Shown here in pieces: positions 9,821 to 19,012 of a stretch of DNA of 64,000 bases. The notes under the pieces are model-generated. The model saw only the letters and a program-made list of their open reading frames with translations, was not told the DNA's origin and searched no databases. Every line of letters begins with the position of its first letter. The first letter of the stretch is position 1. The position numbers and the translations under genes are program-made. This stretch comes from Kocuria subflava (lineage in GTDB: Bacteria > Actinomycetota > Actinomycetes > Actinomycetales > Micrococcaceae), in the NCBI RefSeq assembly GCF_012163155.1, contig NZ_JAAVUN010000001.1, positions 1-64,000 of the forward strand. Direction: 5' to 3'.

Positions 9821-10027
9821 ACCTTGACCGTATGCCCGTCCGCGAGCCGTTGACCAGCAAGGTTGCCTCAGAAGACACACCATCTCCGTTCAACTGTGGT
9901 GCGCGTCATATTTGCACATGACATCTAGGGTGGGCCGAGGACGGCAGTCCAGAGCCGGTTCGTCATGCAGGGGTCAGGGGCCGCGGTGACACGAATCGGT
10001 GGAATCCCACGACGAAAGGTCGAGACC

Positions 10028-10711
10028 ATGGAACGCAAAACCCTTCGACTCGCACCGATTGCCCTGGCGGCAGGCCTGGGTCTGGCTCTGGCCGGTTGCG
10101 GCGGCAACGACGACGCCAGCGGTGATGCCACAGCCACCGAAACCACAGCAACGGCAGAAGCCACCACCGGCGCCACCGATGGTGCGACGAACGGTGCGAC
10201 CGGTGGCTCGGCAACTGATGGCGCCACGGGTAACGCAACTGACGGTGCAAGTGCTGAGATGACCAACGGCGCAACGGATGGAGCCACCGGTGGCGCGGGA
10301 GCTGACGGCTCTGGGACTGATGGCTCTGGCGCTGACGGTGCAGGTGCGGCAGGCACCGGTGCTGAGGGTTCCGGCGCTGACGGGTCAGCTGGATCGGACG
10401 GCTCCGCAGGTACCGGTTCTGAGGGCACAGGCACCACGGATGCTGCTGCCGGCGGTGACTCCAGCGGCGCAGGTGGCAGCAATGACGCTGCAGGTTCCAA
10501 CGGTAGTGCAGGTTCCAACGGTGTGGGTGGCTCTGCCGGCGGGTCCATTCCTGCTGGTGACTACACTGTGCAGGCCGGGGACACCCTGGGGTCCATTGCG
10601 GAACGCTCCGGGGTTTCCGTGGATGAGATCGTCAACGCCAACTCCGATCTGTCCTCCCGGGACGTGATTGTGGCCGGAGAGTCCATCACCATTCCTCCGT
10701 ACGGCGGCTGA
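10028..10711 (+). CDS. LysM-domain lipoprotein with long Gly/Ser/Ala/Thr linker
   Basis: Exported, lipid-anchored cell-wall-binding protein. The signal peptide ends in the lipobox LAGC with C24 as the lipidation site. About 150 residues of low-complexity G/A/T/S/D repeats follow (many GATDGA-type units), then a single LysM domain (about residues 179-224) starting YTVQAGDTLGSIAE that should bind peptidoglycan. The ATG at 10028 follows GAAAGG. Its signal peptide and 5' leader are almost identical to those of the convergent lipoprotein at 10903-11268, which marks a duplication. Confidence 0.85.
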   Translation: MERKTLRLAPIALAAGLGLALAGCGGNDDASGDATATETTATAEATTGATDGATNGATGGSATDGATGNATDGASAEMTNGATDGATGGAGADGSGTDGSGADGAGAAGTGAEGSGADGSAGSDGSAGTGSEGTGTTDAAAGGDSSGAGGSNDAAGSNGSAGSNGVGGSAGGSIPAGDYTVQAGDTLGSIAERSGVSVDEIVNANSDLSSRDVIVAGESITIPPYGG

Positions 10712-10846
10712 CGTCGGGTGGTGACCTCCGTGTCCTGACCGGTGGAGTTCGTTCTGGTCAGTAGACGGGCAGCTGTGCTCAGTACGCCAAGCGCAGGAGG
10801 TCATGCACACACGGTCATGCTCGGTAGGTCGTGCGCTGGCATAAAC

Positions 10847-10887
10847 AACGGGGCCGGGGCGAACTTGATGTTCGTCCCGGCCCCGTT
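10847..10887. terminator. Bidirectional hairpin between the two lipoprotein genes
   Basis: An 18-bp stem (AACGGGGCCGGGGCGAAC on the left) with one mismatch closes over a 5-base loop. It lies between convergent genes, so it can serve both. Confidence 0.75.
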
Positions 10888-10902
10888 CACGTGCGAGGTG
10901 AA

Positions 10903-11268
10903 TCAGTTGTTGGCTGCATCGCCTTCAGCGTCGTTGCCTGTGCCGGTGTCCTCCCCCACGCCGTCGCCGGTGCCACCAGCGCCGCCGTCAGTGCCCTCAC
11001 CCTGTCCGGCCTCACGGCCGGGAACGCCACCTTCACCGGGGGCCGGCGTCTGACCCATCTGGTCGTCTTGAGTGCCCTCAGTACCTTCCTGGGTGCCCTG
11101 GGTGCCTTCCTGAGTGGTGCCCTCCTGGGTCTGCTCAGGGGACTGCTCGGCAGGTGCAGTGGTTTCGGTGTCGGTGGTGGTGTCTGTGCCGTTGTCGCAA
11201 CCGGCCAGAGCCAGGCCGAGGCCTGCTGCCAGTGCGATCGGTGCCAAACGGAGCTGCTTCTTGTTCAT
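10903..11268 (-). CDS. Small acidic lipoprotein, low complexity
   Basis: 121 residues. The signal peptide ends in the lipobox LAGC with C24. The mature part is disordered and rich in T, E, Q, G and D, with repeats of the form TQEGTQ. No folded domain is visible. The stretch RLAPIALAAGLGLALAGC is identical to that of the LysM lipoprotein and the RBS leader CACGACGAAAGG is shared, but the LysM domain is absent. It is probably a surface-anchored spacer or a degenerate paralogue. Function unknown. Confidence 0.75.
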   Translation of the reverse strand: MNKKQLRLAPIALAAGLGLALAGCDNGTDTTTDTETTAPAEQSPEQTQEGTTQEGTQGTQEGTEGTQDDQMGQTPAPGEGGVPGREAGQGEGTDGGAGGTGDGVGEDTGTGNDAEGDAANN

Positions 11269-11507
11269 CGTGTCGGCCTTTCGTCGTGCATGGACGGTGA
11301 TTGGCCGGCAACGCTTGAGCTTTCCTGTGTCCCGGGGTCCAAGATGGTGGACCTTCAAGCGGGCGCACCATCAACAACCCGATAAACAGCCTACTGTCTA
11401 TGCAGGTTCGAACGCCAGGGGGTTGTGTAATCGGGATCACCTGCGCCGCGGCTGCACACTGTCACGGCTGGCACCTGCGTGTATCTGCCCCATAGCCTGG
11501 TGGGACA

Positions 11508-11524
11508 CCCCGAAGTCTTCGGGG
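11508..11524. promoter_or_regulatory. Hairpin in the leader of the alpha-glucosidase gene
   Basis: CCCCGAA and TTCGGGG form a 7-bp stem with a 3-base loop. It abuts a copy of the repeated CGTCGTCGTGAAT motif and lies 43 bases before the GTG start of the next gene. It may end upstream transcription or act in the leader. Confidence 0.4.
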
Positions 11525-11527
11525 CGT

Positions 11528-11540
11528 CGTCGTCGTGAAT
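11528..11540 (-). repeat. Intergenic 13-base copy of the motif (ATTCACGACGACG)
   Basis: In the non-coding leader of the alpha-glucosidase gene, directly beside a short hairpin. It shows that the motif does not depend on protein coding. Confidence 0.85.
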
Positions 11541-11566
11541 TGCCACCACACATGAGGAGCTCACCT

Positions 11567-13381
11567 GTGACTGCACCCGATGCAACGTCTGCCGCAGCCG
11601 AACAGGCTGGTCAGATCCAATCCGACCGTCCAGAGCAGTCCGACCACACTGAGCTGTCCGGCCAGACTGAGCAGCACGCCCGCGCTGAGCTGTTCAACAG
11701 CAAGGACTGGTGGCGTCAGGCGGTGGTGTACCAGATCTATCCCCGCAGCTTCCACGACGCCAACGGGGACGGGCTGGGTGACATCCAGGGCGTGACTGCC
11801 AAGGCGGACTACCTGGCAGAGCTCGGAGTGGACGCGGTGTGGCTGAGCCCCTTCTACCCGTCCCAGTTGGCGGACGGTGGCTACGACGTCGACGACTACC
11901 GCAACGTTGACCCCCGCCTGGGCACCCTCGAAGACTTTGATGCCATGGTGGCTGCCCTGCACGATCACCGGATCAAGGTGGTGGTGGACATCGTGCCCAA
12001 CCACAGCTCCAACCTGCACCGGTGGTTCCAGGAAGCGCTGGCGGCAGGACCGGGCTCACCGGAACGTGAGCGATACATCTTCCGTGAGGGCAAGGGGGAG
12101 CACGGCCAGCTGCCGCCGTCCGATTGGCAGTCCTTGTTCGGTGGGCCTGCCTGGACGCGGGTGAGCGAACCCGATGGCACCCCTGGTCAGTGGTACATGC
12201 ACATCTTTGCCAGTGAACAGCCCGACTGGAACTGGGACCACCCGGATGTCCATCAGGAGTTTCTGGCCACCATCCGGTTCTGGGCGGACCGGGGAGTGGA
12301 CGGTTTCCGGATTGACGTCGCCCATGCCCTGGCCAAGGACCTGGGTGAGGAGCTGGTGGACACCCACGCGCTGCCCAACGAGTTCCAGGAGTTCGGCGCT
12401 CACCCCTTTTGGGACCGCGACGAGGTGCATGAGATCTACGCCGAGTGGCGGGCGGCATTTAACGAATACGATCCCCCACGCACCGCAGTGGCGGAGGCCT
12501 GGGTGCATCCGGACCGGTTGGCCCGTTACGCCAGCCCGGACGGGCTGGGGCAGGCCTTCAGCTTTGACCTGCTGGAGGTCCCATTCACCGCGGAGAACTT
12601 CCGAACGGCCGTCACCAAGAACCTGGACGAGGCCCGGCGCAGCGGGGCATCGAGCACATGGGTGCTGTCCAATCACGATGTCGTGCGTCACCCCACCCGC
12701 TACGGCCTGGACCTGGACGCGCTGTTGGAACGACTCGACGAACGTCCGTTGACGCCCTCCGGTGGCACCGACCTGAGCGTGGCCGCCAAGAAGTGGCTGC
12801 TGCTGGGCTCCCCGGAGGACCTGCTGGATCGCGCTCGCGGACTGCGCCGCGCACGGGCCGCTGAACTGCTGGTTTTGGCCCTGCCCGGATCTGCGTACAT
12901 CTACCAGGGCTCCGAGCTGGGGTTGTACGAAGTCGTGGAGATCAACGATGACGAACGCCAGGACCCCTCGTTCTTCCGGAATCCCGGCAAGGATCAAGGC
13001 AGGGACGGGTGCCGGGTGCCGTTGCCGTGGGAGAAGTCGGCGGACGATTACGGCTTTGGTGGCCGAGCACATCTGCCGCAGCCGGGATGGTTTGCGGAGC
13101 ACGCCGTGGATGTGGAGTCCGGGGACCAGGAGTCAACTCTGAACCTCTACCGGTCCGCGCTGGCTGCACGCCGTGAGCTCCAGTCAGCCGAGGAGCTGGA
13201 GTGGGGTGCGCTCAACGGCGGCGACGTGGTGCACCTGGTGCGCCCCGGTGGTTGGGAGTCGGTGACCAACTTTGGAACAGAGCCGGTGCAGCTGCCGGAG
13301 GGCGGCGACGTCGTGATCAGCAGTCAGCCCCTGGAAGGTCACGCCTTGCCGGGGGAGACCACGGTCTGGCTCCGGCGCTGA
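11567..13381 (+). CDS. GH13 alpha-glucosidase (AglA/oligo-1,6-glucosidase type)
   Basis: Cytosolic hydrolase of alpha-glucosidic bonds in maltose or isomaltose-type oligosaccharides. The (beta/alpha)8 barrel has the conserved GH13 regions: DIVPNHSS, GFRIDVAHA with nucleophile D250, AVAEAWVHP with acid/base E310, and SNHD with D371. 604 residues is typical of actinobacterial AglA proteins. The start is GTG at 11567, set by GAGGAG 7 bases upstream. The first 45 residues are hydrophilic and variable. Oligo-1,6- versus alpha-1,4-specificity cannot be settled here. Confidence 0.92.
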   Translation: MTAPDATSAAAEQAGQIQSDRPEQSDHTELSGQTEQHARAELFNSKDWWRQAVVYQIYPRSFHDANGDGLGDIQGVTAKADYLAELGVDAVWLSPFYPSQLADGGYDVDDYRNVDPRLGTLEDFDAMVAALHDHRIKVVVDIVPNHSSNLHRWFQEALAAGPGSPERERYIFREGKGEHGQLPPSDWQSLFGGPAWTRVSEPDGTPGQWYMHIFASEQPDWNWDHPDVHQEFLATIRFWADRGVDGFRIDVAHALAKDLGEELVDTHALPNEFQEFGAHPFWDRDEVHEIYAEWRAAFNEYDPPRTAVAEAWVHPDRLARYASPDGLGQAFSFDLLEVPFTAENFRTAVTKNLDEARRSGASSTWVLSNHDVVRHPTRYGLDLDALLERLDERPLTPSGGTDLSVAAKKWLLLGSPEDLLDRARGLRRARAAELLVLALPGSAYIYQGSELGLYEVVEINDDERQDPSFFRNPGKDQGRDGCRVPLPWEKSADDYGFGGRAHLPQPGWFAEHAVDVESGDQESTLNLYRSALAARRELQSAEELEWGALNGGDVVHLVRPGGWESVTNFGTEPVQLPEGGDVVISSQPLEGHALPGETTVWLRR

Positions 13382-13411
13382 GCCGGCCTCCCCAGCCCGG
13401 TCCAATTGCTG

Positions 13412-13470
13412 CCGAGTGTCTGAGTTCGGCCGTTTTCAGGCCTGCCGAACGGTTGAACTCAGACACTCGG
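13412..13470. terminator. Long hairpin between convergent alpha-glucosidase and SRPBCC genes
   Basis: CCGAGTGTCTGAGTTC pairs perfectly with its complement at 13455-13470, and an inner GTTCGGC/GCCGAAC pair extends the structure. It sits between convergent stop codons without a T-run. Confidence 0.7.
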
Positions 13471-13516
13471 GAGTGAGGGGCGGTCGGTGGGCAGCGGGGG
13501 TAGCAGCGACTGCCGG

Positions 13517-14074
13517 TCAGAGGTGTTTGAGCTGTTGCTTCCACACGGAGCGCCAGCGCTCCACCTCGTCAGGGTTACTCAGGTTGACCTGGGACGCGGC
13601 CACCAGAACCTTGTCCGCGCCTTTGGGGCTGACGTCCACGTTGCCTCGGCTCCCGTCGGCCAGAGTCACGCCCCAGTGCAGGCGCTTGTCCGTGCCCGAG
13701 GTCCGCGGACCGTCCGTGACGGCGAGCCCGTCGAGCTCGGCCGGTTCCCCGACCAGCCGGCACCAGCGGTCGAAGACCTCCTCCATGCTCCCGGGGACGG
13801 TTCTGGTGGCCGAGACCTGGAACGTGCCGTCGTGCGCCTGGCCCGGCACGCGGCGCCCGATCCACTGCTCGTAGGCCACGGCCACGGACTGTGCCCACCA
13901 CCCGGCGTTCTCCACCGACAACGGCATGGCTGCGTACGCGGTCTCGGCCAGTGTCTTGTGGGGCAGGTCCACCCCACCCGCCGAGTCCAGGACTTCTGCC
14001 CATTCGTCCCATGCGACGCCCGTGGCCTGGGCGATCGCAGCGGCCCGGCCGGGAGTGGCTCCGCGCCCGCTCAT
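13517..14074 (-). CDS. SRPBCC/AHSA1-like protein (second of a pair)
   Basis: 185 residues. The N-terminal 80 residues resemble the short helical region seen in front of SRPBCC domains of this type (CxxxxWAEVLDSAGG-like without cysteines). The C-terminal half, from about residue 80 (TFQVSATRTVPGS...), has the helix-grip pattern with DRWCRL and LADGSRGNVDVSPKG. SRPBCC proteins bind hydrophobic ligands; here the ligand is unknown. Its ATG overlaps the stop of the upstream gene (ATGA), and both follow an MFS exporter gene on the same strand, so this looks like a three-gene operon. Confidence 0.65.
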   Translation of the reverse strand: MSGRGATPGRAAAIAQATGVAWDEWAEVLDSAGGVDLPHKTLAETAYAAMPLSVENAGWWAQSVAVAYEQWIGRRVPGQAHDGTFQVSATRTVPGSMEEVFDRWCRLVGEPAELDGLAVTDGPRTSGTDKRLHWGVTLADGSRGNVDVSPKGADKVLVAASQVNLSNPDEVERWRSVWKQQLKHL

Positions 14075-14655
14075 GCCGACTGCCCCAGGGCTGCGCCGTA
14101 GGAGGCATTCATGCCCTCCCAGCCGTAGGCGAAGGCGTCGTACCCCACCACCCGTTCGGCGTTCTCGCCGCGGGCCAGCACTTCCAGGACGGCAAGACAC
14201 ACGTGCCAGCCGGCGCCGCAGGCCGCCGCCATCTCATCGGAGATGCAGTGCATGACCGGGTCCAGCTGCGTGCCCTGATCCATAGGGGCCAGCCGCCAGT
14301 CAAGGTGCTCCGGCCCCCAGCGTTGGACCAACCGCGCGGGGGACTCTGCGACCTCGACGGTTCCGTCGACGGCGTCGTCCTCAGGGTTCTCCTTGAGCAG
14401 CGCCGGGCCGAGGGAGTCCAACGGGCGGTCCGGAACGCACGGGGACCAGGCAGCCAAACCCTCGGGTGTGGTCAACAGTTCCCAGGCACGTTCCGGGGTG
14501 CAGGCCAGCACACGGGAGAGCGCGACGACCGTCGACGGCTCGCCATCCAGGAGGCGGGTTTCGGGAAGCGCGTCATGGGCCTGCACAGCGGCCAGGACAT
14601 GAGTCTGTGCGGGGGCCGGCTCGAGAGTCTGGTCTGCGTTCATGTGCGTCAGCAT
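14071..14655 (-). CDS. SRPBCC/AHSA1-domain protein (first of a pair)
   Basis: 194 residues (190 if the ATG at 14643 is used; neither start has a clear Shine-Dalgarno site). The domain starts near residue 43 (TVVALSRVLACTPERAWELL) and includes the typical TTPEGLAAWSP segment and a C-terminal GWHVCLAVLEVLARGE helix. This pattern is that of activator-of-Hsp90 / polyketide cyclase-like SRPBCC proteins, often regulated together with stress or drug functions. The MFS gene ends 30 bases upstream and the second SRPBCC gene overlaps its end. Confidence 0.8.
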   Translation of the reverse strand: MLTHMNADQTLEPAPAQTHVLAAVQAHDALPETRLLDGEPSTVVALSRVLACTPERAWELLTTPEGLAAWSPCVPDRPLDSLGPALLKENPEDDAVDGTVEVAESPARLVQRWGPEHLDWRLAPMDQGTQLDPVMHCISDEMAAACGAGWHVCLAVLEVLARGENAERVVGYDAFAYGWEGMNASYGAALGQSA

Positions 14656-14685
14656 AGATGTGGTCCAGCATGGCGACTCGACTCT

Positions 14686-16158
14686 TCACTCTCCGTGAGT
14701 GCCCACCGTCCTGGGCAGGGCGAGCATCATCACTGCAGCCAAGACGTAGATGGCCATCTGCCACGGCATGACCTGTGCGAGCGCATGACCGAACAACTCA
14801 CCCGGAGACGACTGCGAAGCGGTGGTGCCGGCGGGTGTGAGCGCGGCGAAAAAGACCGTTCCCAGCAGTGCGACGCCGACGGACCCACCGATCTGGTTGA
14901 CCGTGGCCAGTGCTCCGCCGGCGGCACTGGCGTGTCTGCCCGGTACGCCGGCAAGGACCACGCTGACCAGGATGGGTGCCCCCAGACCCAGCCCGAGTCC
15001 ACCGATGAACATGACACCGGCCAGTGCCCAGTACCCCGGCGTGCCGCCGTCGTGAAGAAGCCACCACAACAGACCCTGGGACACAGCCAGGATCAGGGAG
15101 CCGCTGATGATCAAGGTCCGCCCGGCCTTGCTCGCGAGGGGCACACCGGCTCCGGAGGTCACCATGGATCCGACGGCGTACGGGAGAATCACCAACCCGG
15201 TTTCCCAGGCCGAGCGACCGGTCCCGGCCTGCAGGTAGATCGACAGCATCAGGAAGAACGAGGCCAGCCCGCCGAAGAACAGCGATGCGGCAACAAGACC
15301 GGCAGCGAAGGGCCGGACCCTGAGCAAAGCCGGGTCCAGCACAGGTTGACCGCCGCTTCGGGCCACGGATCGTTCATAGGTCAAGAAGATTCCCAGGATG
15401 CCGATTCCGCCCGCGCACAGGGCCCAACCCCAGATCGGCCAACCCCAGTCCCGCCCTTGAACCAAGGGCAGGAGAACGAGCACCACTCCCAAGGCGGCCA
15501 GGACTGCCCCGGTCAGGTCCAGTTGCTCTCGGGTGGCTCCCTTGGACTCCGGAAGGACGCGTAACCCCACAAGGAGCGCGACCACGGCGACGGGGACGTT
15601 GATCCAGAAGATGGTGCGCCAGCCCAGCCCCCAGAGGTCCGCATCGACCAGGGCCCCACCGATGAGAGGACCGGCCACGGACGCCAGGCCCTGCACCGCT
15701 CCGTAGGCGCCGAAAGCCTTGGCCATCGCGGCGGGGTCGAACGAGGACCGGATGATGCCGAAGACCTGCGGAACCATGAAGCCGCCGGTGAGCCCCTGGA
15801 TGGCACGTACCGCGATCAGGACACCGGCCGAGGGCGCGAGCGCACAGGCCGCCGAGGCCAGGGCGAATCCTGACAGCGACAGCAGGAACACCTTGCGGCG
15901 GCCGTAGTCGTCACCGACCCGGCCACCCGTGATGAGACCAGACCCGAGTGCAAGTGTGTAGGCCGCGAGCATCCACTGCAGCTGTGCCTGTGAGGCGCCG
16001 AGGTCAGTGGCGATCTCGGGTGCGGCGACGGTGACGATCGTGACGTCGAGGAGATCCATGAAGGAGGCGAACAGCACGACCACGAGCGCCAGCGCGGCCG
16101 CGCGGCCCGAAACGGTCTGTTGGTCGGATGGAACTGAATGGGGTGTTGTTGTTGTCAT
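14686..16158 (-). CDS. DHA2-type MFS drug/solute exporter (EmrB/QacA family)
   Basis: Proton-coupled membrane exporter, 490 residues with about 14 predicted helices. Family marks are LDVTIVTVAAPEIATDL in helix 1, GGRVGDDYGRRKVFL after helix 2 (motif A), RAIQGLTGGFMVPQ in helix 4 and GGALVDADLWGLGWRTIFWINVPV near the centre. The ATG at 16158 has GAGG 5 bases upstream. It is divergent from the WYL regulator gene with a 61-bp shared promoter region, the usual arrangement for a regulator and its exporter. Two SRPBCC genes follow. Confidence 0.9.
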   Translation of the reverse strand: MTTTTPHSVPSDQQTVSGRAAALALVVVLFASFMDLLDVTIVTVAAPEIATDLGASQAQLQWMLAAYTLALGSGLITGGRVGDDYGRRKVFLLSLSGFALASAACALAPSAGVLIAVRAIQGLTGGFMVPQVFGIIRSSFDPAAMAKAFGAYGAVQGLASVAGPLIGGALVDADLWGLGWRTIFWINVPVAVVALLVGLRVLPESKGATREQLDLTGAVLAALGVVLVLLPLVQGRDWGWPIWGWALCAGGIGILGIFLTYERSVARSGGQPVLDPALLRVRPFAAGLVAASLFFGGLASFFLMLSIYLQAGTGRSAWETGLVILPYAVGSMVTSGAGVPLASKAGRTLIISGSLILAVSQGLLWWLLHDGGTPGYWALAGVMFIGGLGLGLGAPILVSVVLAGVPGRHASAAGGALATVNQIGGSVGVALLGTVFFAALTPAGTTASQSSPGELFGHALAQVMPWQMAIYVLAAVMMLALPRTVGTHGE

Positions 16159-16219
16159 GGCCTCACGGTCACACCGGTGGCGGTCACGGACTGACCGCTT
16201 TGTCTGGCAGTCTTCGACC

Positions 16220-17215
16220 ATGGCCGACACCTCTGCCCGCATCCTGCGTCTGCTGTCTCTGCTCGAAGCCCGCGTGGAGTGGCCCGGCGGCGAGCTCGCC
16301 GACCGGCTGGGGGTGTCATCCCGAACGTTGCGACGGGACATCGACACGCTGCGACAGCTCGGTTACCCCGTCAACGCCCTCAAGGGCCCCGGCGGCGGAT
16401 ACCGCCTCGGTCACGGTGCCAAGTTGCCCCCGCTTGTTCTCGACGACGACCAGGCGATTGCCATCGCTTTGGCGCTGCAGACGGCCCCTGCCACGGTCAG
16501 CGGGATCGATGACGCTGTCACCCGGGCGTTGTCGACCATGAGAAAGGTGATGCCGGCCCGTCTGCGTGCAGCGAGTGAAGCCTTTGAGGTCACGAGTCTT
16601 CGCAACTACTGGGAGTTCTCCGCCCCGCCACTGGACGTGGAGACTCTGCAGATCGTCGGTTCCGCGATCCGCCGGTCCAGAACTTTGCGGTTCACCTACG
16701 CGGATCCGCGGGAACCCGAGGATTCCAGGCGCGACGCCGGGCCCTCGCTCCCGGTGGAGGTCGAACCGCACCACCTGGTGGTGTGGGCCGGGCGCTGGTA
16801 CTTGATCGCCCGGCAGCACAGGGACAACTCGTGGCACACCTACAGGGTTGACCGCCTCCGGTCGAAGTCGTCGATGGGGAGGCCATTCGCCCGGCATGCC
16901 CTGACGCAGGAGGATCTGACGCGGTTGGTGGTGCAGAACCCCGACCGTGGGGACACCGCCGGTCAGTGGCAGTGCGTCGGGTCCGCCACCGTCGACCTCC
17001 CGGCAGGTGTTGTGGCTCGGTGGGCGCCCGGAGGTTCCGTGGTGAGCCCCGTCGATGCCCAACAATGCCGATTGACCATTGGTGGTTGGTCCTGGGCCGG
17101 GGTCACCGGCCTGTTCATCACCTTCGACGCCGACCTCTCGGAGGTGTACCCCGACGAACTGGTCGAGGCGTTCGCCACTATCGGGCGACGCCTCGACCGG
17201 TCCGTCAGCGCTTGA
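16220..17215 (+). CDS. WYL-domain transcriptional regulator (HTH + WYL)
   Basis: 331 residues. The N-terminal winged helix (residues 1-60, with LADRLGVSSRTLRRDIDTLRQ) is of the HTH_11/DeoR type. The middle has the WYL/PafC-like fold with WAGRWYLIARQ near residue 190, and a C-terminal WCX-like extension follows. WYL domains sense a ligand, often nucleic acid or a small molecule. It probably controls the divergent MFS-SRPBCC operon. The stop codon overlaps the 3' end of the convergent MFS gene by 11 bases. Confidence 0.9.
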   Translation: MADTSARILRLLSLLEARVEWPGGELADRLGVSSRTLRRDIDTLRQLGYPVNALKGPGGGYRLGHGAKLPPLVLDDDQAIAIALALQTAPATVSGIDDAVTRALSTMRKVMPARLRAASEAFEVTSLRNYWEFSAPPLDVETLQIVGSAIRRSRTLRFTYADPREPEDSRRDAGPSLPVEVEPHHLVVWAGRWYLIARQHRDNSWHTYRVDRLRSKSSMGRPFARHALTQEDLTRLVVQNPDRGDTAGQWQCVGSATVDLPAGVVARWAPGGSVVSPVDAQQCRLTIGGWSWAGVTGLFITFDADLSEVYPDELVEAFATIGRRLDRSVSA

Positions 17216-18577
17216 CGGTCAGGTCCCCAAGCACCAGTGCCTCGGTACGCGAGGTGTGCAGATTGTCGATGTCGTCGAGCGTGCGGTTCTTGGTCTCCGT
17301 GGCCGTGAGCGCGGCGACGCCGGCCAGCACGCAGGCGCAGGAGACCATGATGGCCACGGCCACCCAATTGGTGCCGTCTTCACCCGCGAAGTAGGAGGCC
17401 AGCGGAGGGGCGAAGCCGCCCGAAAGTGCGAAACCGATCTGGGTGCCGAGCGCCAACCCGGTGACGCGAACCCGGGTGGGGAACATCTCCGCGTAGAACG
17501 ACGGCCAGACGCCGTTGGCCATCGAGTAGAAGAAGCCCGCCATCACCGCGCCCAGGACGAAGATCAGGGTCCAGTTGCCGGAGGACACGGCCCCCAGGTA
17601 CGGGTAGGTCATGATTGCGGACCCGATCGCCCCGGCGATGAACACCGGACGGCGACCGATCCGGTCGGCCACCATCGCGGCCAGCGGGATCGCGCCGAGG
17701 GCCACGCCGTTGGCCAGTACGGCCACGAGCAGCATAGTGGAGCGGTCCATGCCCACCACGGAGGTTCCGTAGGACAGCGCCCAGACCTGGAACACGATCA
17801 GAACGGTGTTGATCATGGCCGCGCAGGCGATGCGGATGACGGCGGCCTTGTGGAAGCGGATCAGGTGCCCCAAAGGAGTGGCCTGGTCCTTGTGCTCCAC
17901 GACTTCCTTGAACTGCGGCGGTTCCTCCAGGGTCCGGCGGATGATGTAGGCGGCCACCACCACCAGGGCGGACATCCAGAACGGGATACGCCAGCCCCAG
18001 GAGAACAGCTGCTCCTCCGTCAGGATCGAGGTGAAGGGGATGAACACCGCGGTGGCCAACAGGGTGCCGAACTGGGTGCCCTGCAGCGTCCAGCTGGTGG
18101 TCAGGGCGCGGTGCCGTTCCGTTGCGTGTTCAAGGGATACGGAGATCGCGGAGGCCTGTTCCCCGATGCGGACAGGCCTTGGATAACGCGGCACAGCACC
18201 AACAGGGCGGGTGCGAGCAGCCCCACCTGGTCGTAAGTCGGCAGGCAGCCCACCAGGAACGTTGCGCCGCCCATCATGAACAGGGTCAGCATCATCACGA
18301 ATCGACGTCCGTATCGATCGCCCAGCGGACCCATGATCAGAGCCCCCAAGGGGCGTACGACGTAGGCGATGCCCACGGTCGACATGGACAGCAGGATGGC
18401 AACACCGGGTGAAGCGTCCTTGGGGAAGAAGAGGTGGTTGATCACCAGAGCGGCGGCGGTGCCGTAGACCGCGAAGTCGTAGTACTCGAGTGCCGATCCG
18501 ACCCAGGCCGCCAGCGCTGCTTTGCGCGGGGTCTTTTGCGGGGTTCCAGCCTGGGGCGAGGCCGCTGTTGAGGACAT
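17205..18577 (-). pseudogene. MHS-family MFS transporter, broken by a one-base deletion
   Basis: Relative of ShiA/ProP/KgtP-type metabolite:H+ symporters (importers of shikimate, betaine or oxoacids). The N-terminal part runs from ATG 18577 (RBS AAAGGAAG) through ALEYYDFAVYG and GPLGDRYGRR to RVIQGLSASG. The rest, beginning EQASAISVSLEHA and including SWTLQGTQFGTLLA, RTLEEPPQF and FYAEMFPTRVR, is in another frame. The shift falls at the four-C run 18161-18164; one more base would restore the family sequence SASGEQA. With that correction the protein is about 457 residues, normal for the family. Either a true frameshift or a sequencing error. Confidence 0.85.
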
Positions 18578-19012
18578 GGAACTTCCTTTGCTTCCAAGAC
18601 CTGACCGGGACGTGCGGACCGCGGGTGGGACTCGGCATCCGTGTGACAGGGATTGCTCTCCTGTGACGCATGATGACGAGCCGACTTGGGCAACTGTTGC
18701 CGGTCGATTGCCGGGTAAGCATGAATCTGGGGGGTGATCTGCGTCAAATATCGCGTTATGTGACGCGCGCGATACCAGCGATCACGCGAGGCGTCCCTGG
18801 TAGTTGCCTGACAATCAGCAGTGTGCTTCCAAAAAACTGCAACCAGGCTTACCTTTCGAGGTGACTTATGGCGTGGGTAACAGCTACGTTTACTGATGGA
18901 TTGCACAGCAGTCTGAGTGTTTGCGGTCACCTCTTGGGTTTGTGGGGTGGCTCGCACACCTCACCCGCGCTCTGGGCTGAGTGCGGGTCCGAGCAACGAA
19001 TCAGGAGTCATC
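18578..19012. promoter_or_regulatory. 435-base divergent intergenic region
   Basis: No gene is visible. It must hold the promoters of the leftward MFS gene and the rightward PRC/DUF2382 gene. A dyad ATCGCG...CGCGAT (18750-18771) with a 10-base spacer is the clearest palindrome. Nearer the PRC gene, GTTT (18918-) followed by GGGTTT about 13 bases later loosely resembles a sigma-B/F-type stress promoter. AGGAG precedes the ATG at 19013. These sites are tentative. Confidence 0.4.

Noticed and set aside
13316-13324. Further CGTCGTGA-type strings as members of the 15-mer family
   Set aside because: Only seven or eight matching bases; such short matches are expected from GAC/GTC codon use alone.
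18918-18945. Sigma-B/F-type stress promoter before the PRC/DUF2382 gene
   Set aside because: GTTT and GGGTTT are present but spaced about 13 bases apart, shorter than the known consensus spacing. Not reported as a firm site.
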